Source: Rhynochetos jubatus
Lineage: Eukaryota > Chordata > Aves > Eurypygiformes > Rhynochetidae
Assembly (NCBI GenBank): GCA_027574665.1
Contig: CM050648.1
Span: 49,999,700 to 50,063,699 of the forward strand
Reading direction: 5' to 3'
Length of the DNA stretch: 64,000 nucleotides
This document shows, piece by piece, positions 39,261 through 51,931 of the stretch (positions within the stretch are counted from its first letter, which is position 1; each line of letters opens with the position of its first letter). The notes under the pieces were generated by a model. The model ran no database searches, was not told the origin of the DNA, and saw only the letters and a program-made list of their open reading frames with translations. The position numbers were made by a program, and so were the translations under genes.

Positions 39261-42200
39261 GCCCAATCCAAAGCTCATTAAATGTAGTCACAGAGAAGCT
39301 TTGCATACCAGGAAGCTTTAAATTGGTTCTCAAAACAGGAACGCAAATGAACAGGAATGCAAGAGGCACCTAGATTGCCTAGCGCTCTTGTAAGACACCT
39401 AGTCCAAGTAGTTACCTTTCTACAACAATTTTGAATGGCCCCGGGAATGACTTGGGCCCCAGATTTAGGCTCCGCATGTAGAAAAAAAATTGGCACTTAG
39501 GTTCTTGACAGGAGGGGGTTTAGTGAAGGCTTGTGGCCTTGTTTATTGAAGAGGTTTTATGGAATGATGAGGCCACAATAATGTAAGAAATAAAAGGGAA
39601 GAAGTTAAACCACTTTCTTAATCCCATCTGATAATGTGTCCGTCACTTTCCTGTGGAAAAAATCTTTGGAAGTTTAGCAATAAGGCACAGTTTAGAGCGC
39701 ATTACGGCTTCTCCGAATGCTACACTGGTCCTGGCTGAGTCCCTGTGGAAATGCCCTGGTAAGAGTCCTCTGTGTCCCACCTTTGCCAGCATGAAATTAC
39801 TGTGTAACAAGAAGTGTGCATCAGCTTGTTTTCATGTTTGGAGGAGAGAATGAGAATGTTTCTATCTCTCGCAGGAGGCAGGCAGGTGTCCCCTGGCAGT
39901 GGCAGCTTAGGGTGTAAGGGCCCTCAGCTGTCCGCCCTCCGCCATTGTGTGGAGCCGATGTGCCCTGGGCTGTGAGCTGGAGCAGCAAGGCCTTGGTGCC
40001 CGCTTTTGTCCGGCAGAGTTCTCCGTAGGCACAAGTGGCTCGGGCAGAGGGGCAGGGAGGGCCAGGCTCCTCTCCGCAAACAGCTGCAGCAAGGCAAGGC
40101 AAGGGTGGCTGTCACACCCCTCGCTTCTTCCGCTGTGGAGCCATCTTGTGTCGCAAAGGGCTGGAGGCACTCCAGGGAGATTGAAATGCCTCCTTGAGTC
40201 ACAACCCAATTTTTCTTCTGTGCTGTGCTATGCAAGTGCTGCCAGGCTCTTTCCGTGGCTATCCAGGCAAGGGACATGGAGCTGCAATACCTCCGGGCTC
40301 GTTTCTGTCTTACTCCCTCAAGTTTCCCCTTTGGGGGAACACAGAGTGAAGAGGGGATGGGTCTCCCCCCAGCAGGGAATTGGGACCAGCCATGAAGCAC
40401 TTCAGGCCCCAGGAGCTCCTGTGAGCTCCATGAGCCCCGTGGTTCTGACTTGTGAGATTAATGCAACTTGCAGTGAAAAAGGACTCCCTTAGAATGCGAA
40501 ACATATGGAAATAAGTATGTGGTTTTTGTTCAACGTGGTGTGAAAATGACTGGGTTTGATCCCTTTGAAAATCTAAGAGTGAATGGAATTTACTGAGTTT
40601 GCCTTTAAAATAAAAACCATGCACAAGTTTAGACACTTTGAGACGACTGTGTGTTGAGCTAATAAAAGTTGATGTCAACATTTTAGAATATGTTTGGAAA
40701 CAAAAAAGAACTAGTGTTTGATCAAGCAGCAGTCACAAAAACGTTCTTCCCTTCACGATGAAAAGAAAACCTCTGTGTGTGATTCTGCAAATATGTCAGA
40801 TCATTTTGAAGAGGCTAGTAAGTGCTAGTAAATTATTATTTTGTTGTTGTCAAACGAGTTTATTTTTTGGCATTAGACTTCAAAAAAGCACCAACCTTTG
40901 TGTGCGTTGTCATTATGTACATCAGTCATAATTTTGCCGGCAATTCTTGACATGCACTCTGCGTTACTGTGCTAACAAGAGAAAAGACCAGCCATTAGGT
41001 TTATGTTTCTTTGTTTTTGAACAAAGTCACATATCAGGAATAATGCTAGGGGTATGCTAATAAACAATATATAGTGCCAGTCATCAGGGAGTAAGAAATA
41101 TTTTCTAACTAGTTCTAAAGGGAAACGATGTTTTAAAAAAAGGGAGAATGATTGTTATTTATGCAATATTGTTGTTCTATATGTCAGCATCAAAAAGCAT
41201 CTTGTAAAAAGCTTAGCACAATAAATCTTTGATCGTGACTGTCATTATTTAGAGGTCTTTGATAGATCTAGATGTAGTGCAGTGAGGTTAAATTTACCAA
41301 CATGTAATAGGAAATCCTTAGACTGAATATGAATTTCTACCAATGTTACCAGTATTGTCACAACAACACAAAAAGATTAAAACGTGGTGTATCATTTAAA
41401 ACAGCAGGCTTTCCAAATTGTAACTGTAAAACTAAGTCAAAGCAGATTTGTTTTTGGGGTGCCCATTGATTTTGTTTGTCTGCATCAGGATTTAACTTGG
41501 TTACATTTCAGAAAACTAAAGTTGATTTAAATGAAAAACAGCAGAAAAGGCTTATGATTGTTTCCATAGAGAAGCAACGCCACACATTTTGTTATTGTCA
41601 TCAAGAAAATTAAAATAGCCTGTGTGTATGAGAAGCAATGGGAGATTTGTAAAGAGGTGCCCACAGGAACACTTAATTTCAGAGCTGACTTTCATTAGTC
41701 ACTGATTTTTCAGTTAACTTGGTAAGACAATATGACGTGTTAAAAAAGTCTTTATGTTCCTGCCTACAGCCTTGAAGTAGAAAGATACTTAATAGATGGG
41801 CACTTTATCTGTCTGGGACAGGGCATGTGAATTTAGATGCGGATAACAAATCCAGCAACTCTTTAAGAATGTTTAGAGTCAGGGAAAAAACCCCTTTTTA
41901 TTTTAATATAATAGATAATACCAGCTGCGTAACACTCTTCAGAAGCTAAATATATACAAGACAGGCTGTATTTTTGATGCACATTATCCAGTGAACCCTA
42001 CTTCTTCCCCAACTAATATATATGAAAATTGCGATTTACTACATCTGTGCCAGCTTTTTATAACTTTACATTCTTTAAAAAATATATGTTTTTCCTTTTT
42101 TTGTGGGTATTTTTTTTCTTTTTGCTGATGTAGGCAAGGTGTTTGTGCTGTACAGAAAGATACGTGTCTCTTGGGTTACTGCCTTGATGTGGCAGTTCAG

Positions 42201-43258
42201 GGCTTGCCTTGCCTTCATTGCATCTTCAAAACAGCAATTGAGCTCTCCAGGACTGTTACCTTAGGACTTGAGTCCTTGATGCCGCAATTATGCAGTTGAA
42301 TAATTTTATGAATCTGACTTGTCTCATTAGATGCCTGGATAACTGCAGATTTTAAGTCTTATGATGAAAAACCAAAATCTTACTTTTGAATATACTCTTA
42401 GTTGTCACTTTTAAAGCAGTGCTTTCCAATATCAGATCTTTGGCCAATTCAGGTCAAGAAATATAATAAAGAGAAAATAAAATCATGTTCTTAGGTTGTT
42501 GAAATGCCTTGGACAGGTGATATACCTTGTAGAAAAGTGAAATAGCAGATGCCGTAAATTAAAAACTTTTCCCATGCAGCAGAGAGAGCAGAGTAATGCA
42601 TTTCCATGTTTATAATGAAATTTGATTTATACAGCATGAGTTTTGAGTCACTCAGGCCCAATCTAATGTGGCCAGAAGGATCACTCTCTGGCTAGTTTCC
42701 AGCCAGCCTTCCCAGTTTTAGTACAGGCTTGCCAATAGACATTGAAGTAACAGCCTGGATACAGTCGCCGTTTGTCCAGACTAGCAGGGATTTTTCCCTT
42801 CTTGAAAGATGGCAACCTGATGGACCATTTAAAATCTGTGGTGCAGAGGAGATTCTGCAGCCCAGTTGAGAGTGAGGGAGAAGCAGATTTCTGATTTCTG
42901 TTCTGTTCCTGGCTTCTCCCCAGTTCTGTAGTGTGCCTAATCCATTGGTATAAAATGAAGGATTCACGATGATTTCGGTGTTGTTTGGATCACATCCCAC
43001 ATATCCTCAGTGCATTTTGCCTTCCGTGAATATAAAGGTGGTGTTTTAGCCATACTGCTCTGTCCGTGGAGTTAGGAAGCTGAAAAAGCCCCGATCTCTA
43101 CAGAATTTCAGGGAACTCAGATAAAAGGTACTGCAGAACTGCAGAGGGTTATTTTTTAATAATTAAGCCTTAATGAAAACACTGCTGGAGAGCTTTAAAT
43201 GACGACTTTGAACTCGGTATTTTGAGTTGTAATGAAATGCTTCCAATTGTATGTTTCA

Positions 43259-43293
43259 GTAAATTTTATCTACCCTTGTTTCTTTAGAAGAAG
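43259..43293 (+). other. ZNF521: splice acceptor of the 85-bp exon (NAGNAG type)
   Basis: A pyrimidine-rich tract (tctacccttgtttctttag) is followed directly by AAGAAG, giving TAG-AAG-AAG. The first AG (43286-43287) keeps both lysines of the conserved EKKTYQC junction. Use of the second or third AG would drop one or two Lys codons in frame. Confidence 0.85.
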
Positions 43294-43372
43294 ACCTACC
43301 AGTGCATCAAATGTCAGATGGTTTTCTACAATGAATGGGATATCCAAGTTCATGTTGCAAACCACATGATTG
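43288..43372 (+). CDS. ZNF521: ZNF521 85-bp exon: one C2H2 finger
   Basis: This exon encodes [13 protein letters not shown] followed by [15 protein letters not shown], a complete C2H2 finger with spacing C-X2-C-X12-H-X3-H. It starts in phase 0, matching the end of the giant exon (SQTEE|KKTYQC), and ends ATG ATT G|GTAAGTG, leaving one base for the next Asp codon of the conserved MID-EGLNHEC continuation. That continuation is not in the window. In the family this finger sits at the head of the C-terminal finger cluster credited with EBF1 contact, so the DNA here links the central array to the cluster. It is 28 codons plus one base, and the donor matches the consensus almost perfectly. The identification is secure despite the short length because phase, order, sequence and splice sites all agree. 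Confidence 0.95.
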
Positions 43373-45930
43373 GTAAGTGAAGCACTAAAAACTTCTCAAA
43401 GACAGATAGCCATTTCTCTTACTCATGATCATCATTGCCTCTAAAATTAAACAGAGTTAAGGAGAAATTAATTGTGCATCCATCAATGATTAACCTAGGC
43501 ATGATTGATTTTTTTATTCATATTATTAGACTTGATAAAGCATTAGCATATTTTATTTTCTGCAAGGGCTAGTTTAGACTTCTGCAGAGAATTATATATC
43601 CACTGCCAGTCAAAACACAGGTGATTAGCAAATTAAACTTCTAATCATTTTTGCATTATTGAAAACAAACTAACAGGAATGGTTAATGAACTGGATGTTA
43701 GCTTTCCGTAGAGTTTTAGACAGGTTTTAATTTCAGGAGTTATTATGGTAATGACACTACTGTGTACTTCTCAAGCACCTTGGTACCAAAATCAAAACTG
43801 GCGAGTTTTTGTCATTAGGAAACATAAATAATTCAAATGGCCATAAAACAGTATTGTTTGTTGTGTTTGAGAAGTCTGAAAAAAATCCTGAGTGTATCTG
43901 TATACAGTTAGATACTATCATTTATTTGAAAAAATAAGGAATTGAGTATTCAGTAATGGAATCTGCTCTTTAAGGTACAAGCATTTAAAAGTCTTTTAGG
44001 ATTCTTGAATCCATGCCTGGCTTGGTGTTTACAAGATTGTTACAGTTGTAAATTGGAACAAAACAAAAGCTGCTTTTTCTTTGATATTCATATTTTCCTA
44101 TTATTTGCTTATTCCCCTAGGATTACCCATAATGTTTTCAATTTGGTAACCACTCAGTAATAGCACTAAGAGTTCTATCAGCCAATTAAATTTATCAAGC
44201 ACATCATTTGCCCGCTAATGAGATAACATCGCTAGGGTTGTCTCGTTTTGTTTTTATCCTCTTTTCCAAATTTCACATTTCAAGACAGAGATGGATACCA
44301 TTGATTTTATACTCCTTCTTCCCTTATGCTGTTTTTCCTGTTACAATAATAAAATAGCGTGAAAAGTGCAGACCAAACAATATGGTATAGAAGCCAGTAA
44401 TTAAATATTCAACAGAAGATAATTTGCTGGGTGGGGTTTTTTTTCATTTTATAACTTAAAAATACTTAATTTGATGCTAGTTTGTTTGGATTTTTGGGTT
44501 TGGGTTTTTTTTTTATTTCAAGTTAACTTGCATATTTCTTCCTAGTAATTTGGCTGCACTGTAAAAGGAAGTTACTTGCCAAAACTTAATAGCCCATTTT
44601 TCTGGGGACTTTATCAAGTTTTAATACATTTAGAGCACGAACTTTTAATATACTTTTCCTAAAAATGCGTAAACGCAAGTGACAAGCTGGTTTTGTAAAG
44701 GAGCAAAGAGATTTGCCGGTTGGATTAAGCCTTAGTTTTGATACTTTGTGTCTTTGGGGAGGAGATAATTTGAACTGCCTCACAGTATTCAATCTGGGTC
44801 AGTAACGTGGAATTTAAAAGTGGGTTATTACCAGCAACAGAACTCACCATTTCTGCTGTTTTCTTTGAATCCAGTGTTTGGCACGTTTTTAATTGTAGCA
44901 TGTAGTGACACTGAAATGTGACAGAGAATAAGGACACTGTGGGCAAAGGATGGTGCTGGAATTGCAGGGTGGTGTGTTTGCTTCCAACTTCCCAAGCACC
45001 TTCAATTTTCAGAACAGGAGCCCACTTTCATGAAATACTCAGATGTTGGTTTGTTTTTTGGTGTTTTTTCACTATTTGCTCGATGAGTTTTAGTAAAGGG
45101 TCATAATGGGAGGAGAGGAAGGAGGGGAGAGTCAGCAAAGCAGGACAAATCCAGTTAGCTAGCTTCAGCCTGCAGATCTGGAAAGACTGAGATTTGCTTA
45201 AACTGAGCTATTAACTGTCTATATTTTATTTCTAAAAGCTGGATGAGGTTGAATGAGAAAAGGAATATTTTAAAAAACATTTAATTGTTTTGTCTGTGTT
45301 GTATCTAATCATGCATGATATTGCTTCATGACATAACCATAGTGACACAGATTTAAACGTGCTTAGTATAAAATCTTCCCAGTGAAATAAAAAAAGGAGC
45401 TTGCAAAACATGCAGGGAGATTTGCCGGTCATGCTTGTGGTAATCTGTGTTCAGCGGAAGATCCTTATCTGCAGTGCCAGACTTAACAGTGCAGCTCCTA
45501 ATGATGTAGCTTCGATTAAACAAATGCAGGGGGATTTGGTGTTGGAGTGAAGTGAAAGGAATATCAACATTCCGGAGAGTTTTGAATGTGACCTCGGAAT
45601 CGAAGCACAGGGAAAAATAATTTCTGATCTCCAATTCTGTTAGCCTTCTCACTACTAATTGGATTTTTCTTCAGCTATCTTTCTAATTTCACTCTCCCCC
45701 CTCCCCTTTAATTTATATCATTGTTCATAGGCCTTTTTCCAAGACCGTGTTCTGTCTAGAGAGAAAGGTTCAAGGGATGACTTCGAGTTGTTTAAAATTG
45801 GCCTTAGTTTATGTGTGTCTGTAGGTAGGCTTATAGTATTCATGTATAATACAGAAAACATGCAGGCAAACTCATTTGTGTGAATATATAAAATGCATAG
45901 CCCATATATATCCCCATCGATATCTGCATT

Positions 45931-45976
45931 GCATGCCAATATGTAGATTGATTGCATACCCATATGTAGATTGAAA
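45931..45976. repeat. 23-bp tandem duplication
   Basis: Two near-identical units of the form GCAT(G/A)CC(A/C)ATATGTAGATTGA stand head to tail, inside a wider TATA-rich stretch. Confidence 0.75.
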
Positions 45977-48900
45977 AATGTATTAGATGAAACACTTAAG
46001 TGAATATGGACTTGTTGACACAGCACATTACCAAACAAAAAAAAAAAAAAAATCTGTTTTCCAAAGACATCGGTCCCTCCCTTTTTTTACCTGTCTGATA
46101 AAATACGTTTTCCTGCCCTGCTTTCACAGTAGGAGATTTAGTGTCTTCACTCCACTGGGGAAGGAAAACCTTCTCTTCAGGAAGAGAAAGAAGGATTTTA
46201 AGTGCGAAGGAGAGGGAAGGTAATCTGGGAGGGCAGGCGTTAAAAGTCAGACAGCGTGATAATCCCTAGATCAGATGTAAGGACAATAAATGCCTTTACA
46301 GACATCACTGCCCGGTCTCGGGAATTGTTATTGCCTCTCACAGTAAAATGCTAGCATTATCAGTGTGGTGGTTATTGATGGAAGTAGTGTCTTCTTACCT
46401 GAAAGACTTCATAATCATAATTCAGGGAAAAGAGAAAAAGGGAGGCAGCTGGGACATGGGACAAACAAGAATGTGGAAAGTCATCTGCCAAACTCCACTC
46501 AGGAAAGGGTGGGAACCACTGATAGAGGTACACACTCAGCCAGCTGAGGGAAATACTTGTTTCTCACCATCTCTTTAGCAGTTTGGGAGCCTAGAAAAGT
46601 TGATGGCGTCCCATCTAATTTTTGTGCTCCTTGAACATCATCAGAGGATGTAAACCAAGTTCATGTTGCTACATCCACTGAGAGAAGTTGCATTACGGAA
46701 GGTCACTGAGGCAAAGATATGCTTATAAAACTCCAGTGTGAAACTTAGACTTTTAAATAAGGCAACCGGAATTACTTTGTTGGCTAAAATAGCTCCACTG
46801 AGGGTAGGTATTTTTAGGTTGTGTGTATGTGTGTTCTTTTGTCTAATCAAATATAATCTCAACTAGACATTTAGCAGGGGAAGAGGGATTAGAGGCTATT
46901 TGAAAAGCCTCTTACTCTTCTTTGTTAGGAGGGTATATAGTGTTTTTACAGATTTTATTATACGTTTCAATCAATTCAACAAGAGGGATTATGCCACCTA
47001 ATGGACAATAAAATCTGTAGATGACCCAATGAAGTGTAACCTTAAGTATCTTTGACAACAATATAATTTACATTCGTTATTATACAAGTTATATATTAAA
47101 AAGTTGTCACAGGGATGGCTTTCCTCAGTGCCTACCTGTTCATTACTTCTAGAACTTCCCATTTTAAAACTGTTTCTCAGTCTTGAATCAAGTCTTCCCA
47201 ACATCTTTGTGATGGGACAGGGCAATCAACCTTTTCCATTGAATACATGAGGGCAGAGAGGTGAAGAAGTGTAATTCCTTGCTTGGGTTAAGTGAGTGAA
47301 GTTCAAGAATTCTGGCTGCCAGATCTGTCTGCACATTTCTAGACACCATCCGTCGTCAAGCAACACCAGTATTTGCTTAAACTACATATACATCGATTCC
47401 AGCTTAGGCTAGGGGATGCCAGCGGACAGGGAGCATGGCAAACCTTCGGGTTTTTTAAATAGGCTCTCTGTTTAGGCGTTCTTTTGGACCTACATGTAAG
47501 CATGTACTTCTGTTTGGAAAACCGTGAGGATGATTGCCAAATGAAAACATGTTTGTCAGTGTGTGTATTGAAATCTGGTGGTTAAACAATGTCTCAGCTT
47601 TTGAGTGGGAAAGGAGGAAATGTAAATCCAGGCACATTTCATACGGGTTTAGGAAGTGCTGGCAAAGTTGATAATTCTTCATCAGCCTTCTTGGTTTGAC
47701 TTTTACCCCCGAGTGGAATATGTAGCTTTTTAGCAGCTTGCTTTGACAAAAGTCTATTTCTGGGTGTATGGTGTCTGTGGAAAGGAGGGAGGCTTTCTGG
47801 CATCCCTTTGTTTTGCTCACATAGTTTACAGTTGGCATTTGACCTGAGAGGGTAGGAAGAGGGTCTGCCATTGTTCATGTTGTGTTTGCTCTACACTCCG
47901 CTGCTCCTTCTATTATTTTCCCTGTTATTTTAAGCAGACAAGCTAAACATTGGATTTTTCTTCCACTGATGCCTTTACATCTCTAGTATCTGATGCAGTT
48001 CCGTGTAAATAGACTAAACAGTTGCCGTGACAGTTGCCTAGGTTTTTTACACACATCCACATACAGAATGGATCAGAACTGATGGAGTTCCGACATGTTT
48101 AACTCAGAAAAGGAATTACTCCATATAAAATTATGAGGCTCAACAGCAGTAGTGTAAATTTGTAAGTGCTCTGAGTAAAGTGCTGTTAGGCATGAGATAA
48201 TGTAAAGAGATGACATTGCCAAGAACTATTTATGAAGAGCTTAATTTTTTTCACTCTGATAATTCTTGACCAATAATTACCAGCTTCTAATTATCTATTT
48301 TAGTTAGAAAGAAATCTCTATCACTATGGAGGTTGGCATTGCAACTAGCGCATAAATCCCCAAAGAGGTAAATGTGTTCCAAACAGCCACAAACAACTGT
48401 CTCATGAAACATAGTGAGCAAATTGCAAGCCGCTGGCTGTGCACAACAGAGCAGCACATTTACCATTGAGGACTGATCAGGCTGACAAAGAGAATGATAA
48501 AAGGGGGAGACAGCCACAATCTTTGTAGCTTGCTGCTACTTTTGTCAATGGAGAAAGCCAGCCCCAGTGTCATAGCAAGAGCCACTACCCCTCTGAAAAG
48601 TCAGGGAGCAGGGGTGGAGGGTGTGACAGGCAGGAGTCAGTACCTTTTTGCAACCCTTCTTTTGACAATTTCTATATAGGTCTTTTCTGATAAGTAAACA
48701 GACCTTTCTTTTTTTAACTGTTTCAGTATCATGTATGAAGTCGGTTTTGTGAAGCCTGTTGGAACGGGGGAGCTTGTTTTTGAGTGGAGGATGTGGTGTA
48801 GCTTTGAGCGAGGTAGCAGGTGTGGGCCTGAGAAGGAAATGAAGGGAAATCAAAAAAGATGTTGAGCACCAAAGTTAGGAAGCAAATGGGAAAACAGGAT

Positions 48901-50468
48901 GAAGCAACCCTGCAGTTGACAAGAAGAATTCTAGTTTACACCAGTAAATACTTCATTAAGCCCCAAGTAAACAAATCTGTGCTGGAACAGTTGTAGTTTA
49001 AAGAGTATATAGAAAGTGAGATCTAACATTTTAATTTCTCTGCAAAGAAATTTTACAACTGTGTTTTACAATAACAAGTAGTATGTAACAGAAGACATAA
49101 AGACACATTTTAGTGCAACTTATGATTTTTGACTTTTTCAGTGACAGTGATCTATGTATATAATATGTATATACGCTTGTGTGTTGCATGGATATACATG
49201 TTTGCATTATGCATGTATTAACCACATGCATAATAAACCCATTAAAATAAATCATCTCGTTGCCTCACGTTTGTGCAGCATACATTATGGTACGTGTGGA
49301 CAACATCAACTGATGTCAAGACAAAGGCAATGCCTAAGTTGGCTTTCTGGAACCCAAGGAAATTTTAGTTGGGTTGTAATAGCCTGTTGTATTCACACAT
49401 TCTGTTATTTGTCTAATGCTGAAGGTCATTAAAACCTGTGATTTTGCTTTCACTTGAGCAGAAAGCTCTGCTGGGCAACTAGTACTTGTTGCACCATGTG
49501 GACCTCAAGTAATATATCATCATAACATCAGTTTAATTGCTCTACTGTAAAACTGACATAGTGAAGTCCCTCTTACACAAGGTTTGGGGGAAAAGAATCC
49601 AAAGGTACACATCTACACACTAGAGGAGGAAGGGGATGGAGACTTCCTTTTGTCAGTCATCTTTCACTGTTCCCTGAGTAGTAAGAAATGGAAATTGTTG
49701 ATTTATGGTGAAGAGATGGATCATGCTCTCTTGGCATCCGAAAATCATTTAGATGCCTGGGCATCTCTGATCTACAGGCAGAGCTGGCAAGAAGTTGGCT
49801 AAAAAGCGAGAGAAAACTTGGTCACCTTGTCTGCAAAATGAAGAGATGTAATTGAAATACCCAGGAAAACCAGCATTTGGAGTTAAATCTGAGAAAACCT
49901 AGGTTTATTTTGTGAGGAGCTGGGTTACAAAATAGACGAAATCTGGGCTGTTTAATACTAACAGGAAGCTACTCTCCTGTGGGCAATGCTGGCTTATTTG
50001 AAAAGCCCATAAAGGGTTTCGGCATGGACCATACAAAAGGGATACTTTCTCTTTAATAGCCATCTGTACAGGAGAGATGAGAAGTGGGCCAGGTCATCTC
50101 TCCTCAGCTGTCATGATATTAACGTAGGTAATGGAGCAAGCTCTGTGTTCTGCTGGGTGTTGTTTTTCATAGATGTTCATCGATTTACACAGATAATTCT
50201 ATTTATTTCTTAGAGTTGGTCCAAGCAAACCAGGCAGAATAACAAACACCAAAGCATTTCAAATGACTTTATCTTTGTTGTTTCGTAATGTAACTTTTGT
50301 CTAAAAAATGGTGTCACACCTACTGTGCAGATGGCTGCATGATTTGTAAACCAGCCAAAACATTTAAACAAATGTGTGATCTGGGGATAGATTAAATAAA
50401 GGATAAAATGGAGTGTGGACCACAAATTCTAATAATCAGATGATTTTAAGTTGTGTGTAGTGTGGAGC

Positions 50469-50606
50469 GATGGTAGCAGCGATAGCAGGGAATGCTTGCC
50501 AATGACAGCAAGGTGCCTTACAGATCTCAGGATGGAGCCTGTGGCCTAGTAGGCCTCAGTTTGAGAGCTGCACATTTGCTGTACAGCTGGCAGCTCTGTA
50601 TGGGGA
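50469..50606. repeat. direct-repeat pair, copy 1
   Basis: This ~130-bp block shares long identical runs with 51804-51931, including 'ctcaggatggagcctgtggc' and 'cacatttgctgtacagctgg' followed by 'cag'. I estimate about 85% identity over the 96-bp core (50511-50606). The flanks of the copies do not match, so this is either two insertions of one dispersed element or a local duplication whose edges have decayed. It is not CR1, L2 or MIR as far as I can tell. Confidence 0.85.
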
Positions 50607-51082
50607 CATCAGATAAAACTTATGTAAAATGAAGTGTTATTGCTTCGTATGAAATTGTGCAGAGAGGGAATTTGCAGACAGTAACTGAAAACAGAATTCA
50701 TGGTACCAATGAAGCAGACTGTAAATATGAAGAGGCTTTAATTATCTGCGCAATTTAACAAAAAATTCAAGATGTGTTCGGAAACGGCAGAGGCAGCTGT
50801 AAACATGTTAGAGTGGCACCGTACACTGGGCTTCAGGTTATGTGTGTCACCTATTTGGGCGATAGGCACCCCATCACCCCCCTCACTCCCGGGTGCGCGC
50901 CTTCACCCCCTGAGCTGCTTGGCTTGGAGCTGGCACTTCATTGCAGGGCTTGGAAGCAGGAACAGTTGCTTGCTTTTTTGAGGCTGCTTTTAGGAAAAAC
51001 CATCCTGGCTTTTAAAATCAAATTTTAAAATGTTTAAAGTCAGGACACATTATGCAAACATGGAGGAACGCTCTTCCTTTTT

Positions 51083-51107
51083 GGGCGGGGGGTGGGGAGG
51101 GGGTGGG
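51083..51107 (+). other. G-quadruplex-prone run
   Basis: Five G-runs of 3 to 6 bases are separated by single bases (pattern GGG-c-GGGGGG-t-GGGG-a-GGGGG-t-GGG). Single-base loops give the most stable G4 class. On the transcribed strand of ZNF521 it would appear in the pre-mRNA as a G4 within the intron. Confidence 0.85.
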
Positions 51108-51179
51108 ATAGCGGCACCCTGGACTCAAACAATTCAAATAAAGTAGAATTAAAATAACTTATTATTAAATAATGTTAGC

Positions 51180-51215
51180 AGTAGTAATAATAATAGTGGT
51201 AATAATACTACTAAT
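51180..51215. repeat. AAT/ACT-rich trinucleotide repeat
   Basis: The stretch runs as imperfect repeats of GTA, ATA, ATA, ATA, GTG and ACT units. It is microsatellite-like and may vary in length between individuals. Confidence 0.75.
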
Positions 51216-51803
51216 AGAAGCATTTGAAAAATGCCCACAGTTCAGGCTGGAGTTCATTTTGTAAAGAAATTAAGCAAAGCACACACAAGCTTTAGATTTT
51301 TCCTGCAGAAATGCTGGTGGTATGAATAACCCTTGATGAAGGGGATGCTACCAAAAGGTAATGCCAGGCAGTACAAAAGTTATTCGTTCCCTCTGCCTGC
51401 TGTAAGATTCTCCTCTGAGCCGCTGCAGTGATATACCGTGCACGTTAATACTTAGGCACCACGGGCGGAATTAATGGCGTGGTGTCAGCCTCCCCTTTTG
51501 TTCTCTGTTGCTGACCATTTGTATTGCAGGCTTTATCAGTAGACTTCAGTGCATTCCTTCGGGCTGTGTTTACCTGTCAGCGCAGAGGGTAACCTAACCA
51601 TCACTTCTCTAAATTGTCCCTGTTCTGAGCAGAGAAGGCTCCGATTCTTTGCCGGAGTGTATCCCGAGGTTTCTCCCTGCGATGTAAGTGCAGGAAGCAA
51701 AACAAAAGAAGCCAATATGGAGAGTGGGTGTCGAACTTCAGCTGCTCATATTGTTGCATTTGGTGAGCTGACGGGGTTTCGTAGGTCACCTTTAGAATTA
51801 TGC

Positions 51804-51931
51804 CTATGACAGCAGTAGCTACCTGCCAAGATTGCAAGGTATCTCACGGCTCTCAGGATGGAGCCTGTGGCCTGGTAGGCCGCCGTTGGAGGGGTACACA
51901 TTTGCTGTACAGCTGGCAGCACTGTATGGGG
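51804..51931. repeat. direct-repeat pair, copy 2
   Basis: This is the partner of 50469-50606, in the same orientation and about 1.33 kb downstream. The aligned core is 51836-51931. Substitutions are scattered with no length change in the core, which suggests an old duplication with both copies persisting. Confidence 0.85.

Larger units (their letters stand above)
26684..43287 (+). other. ZNF521: ZNF521 intron between the giant exon and the 85-bp exon
   Basis: This is a 16.6-kb intron bounded by GTAACC and a tctttAG acceptor. It contains a CR1 3' piece at 33285-33530, a well-preserved CR1 3' piece at 36390-36770, a much older CR1 body at about 38070-39260, a possible MIR-like scrap near 29925-30060, and a moderately GC-rich patch at about 39890-40330. 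The rest (for example 26820-29900, 30070-33280, 34350-36380 and 40340-43280) is unique-looking AT-rich sequence in which I see no gene. The plus-strand frame 33766-34335 (189 codons) has no recognisable domain. Confidence 0.9.

Noticed and set aside
49795-49850. MIR-like scrap around 'ggtcaccttgtctgcaaaatg'
   Set aside because: Only about 20 bases resemble the 'tcatctgtaaaatgggg' block, too short to call.
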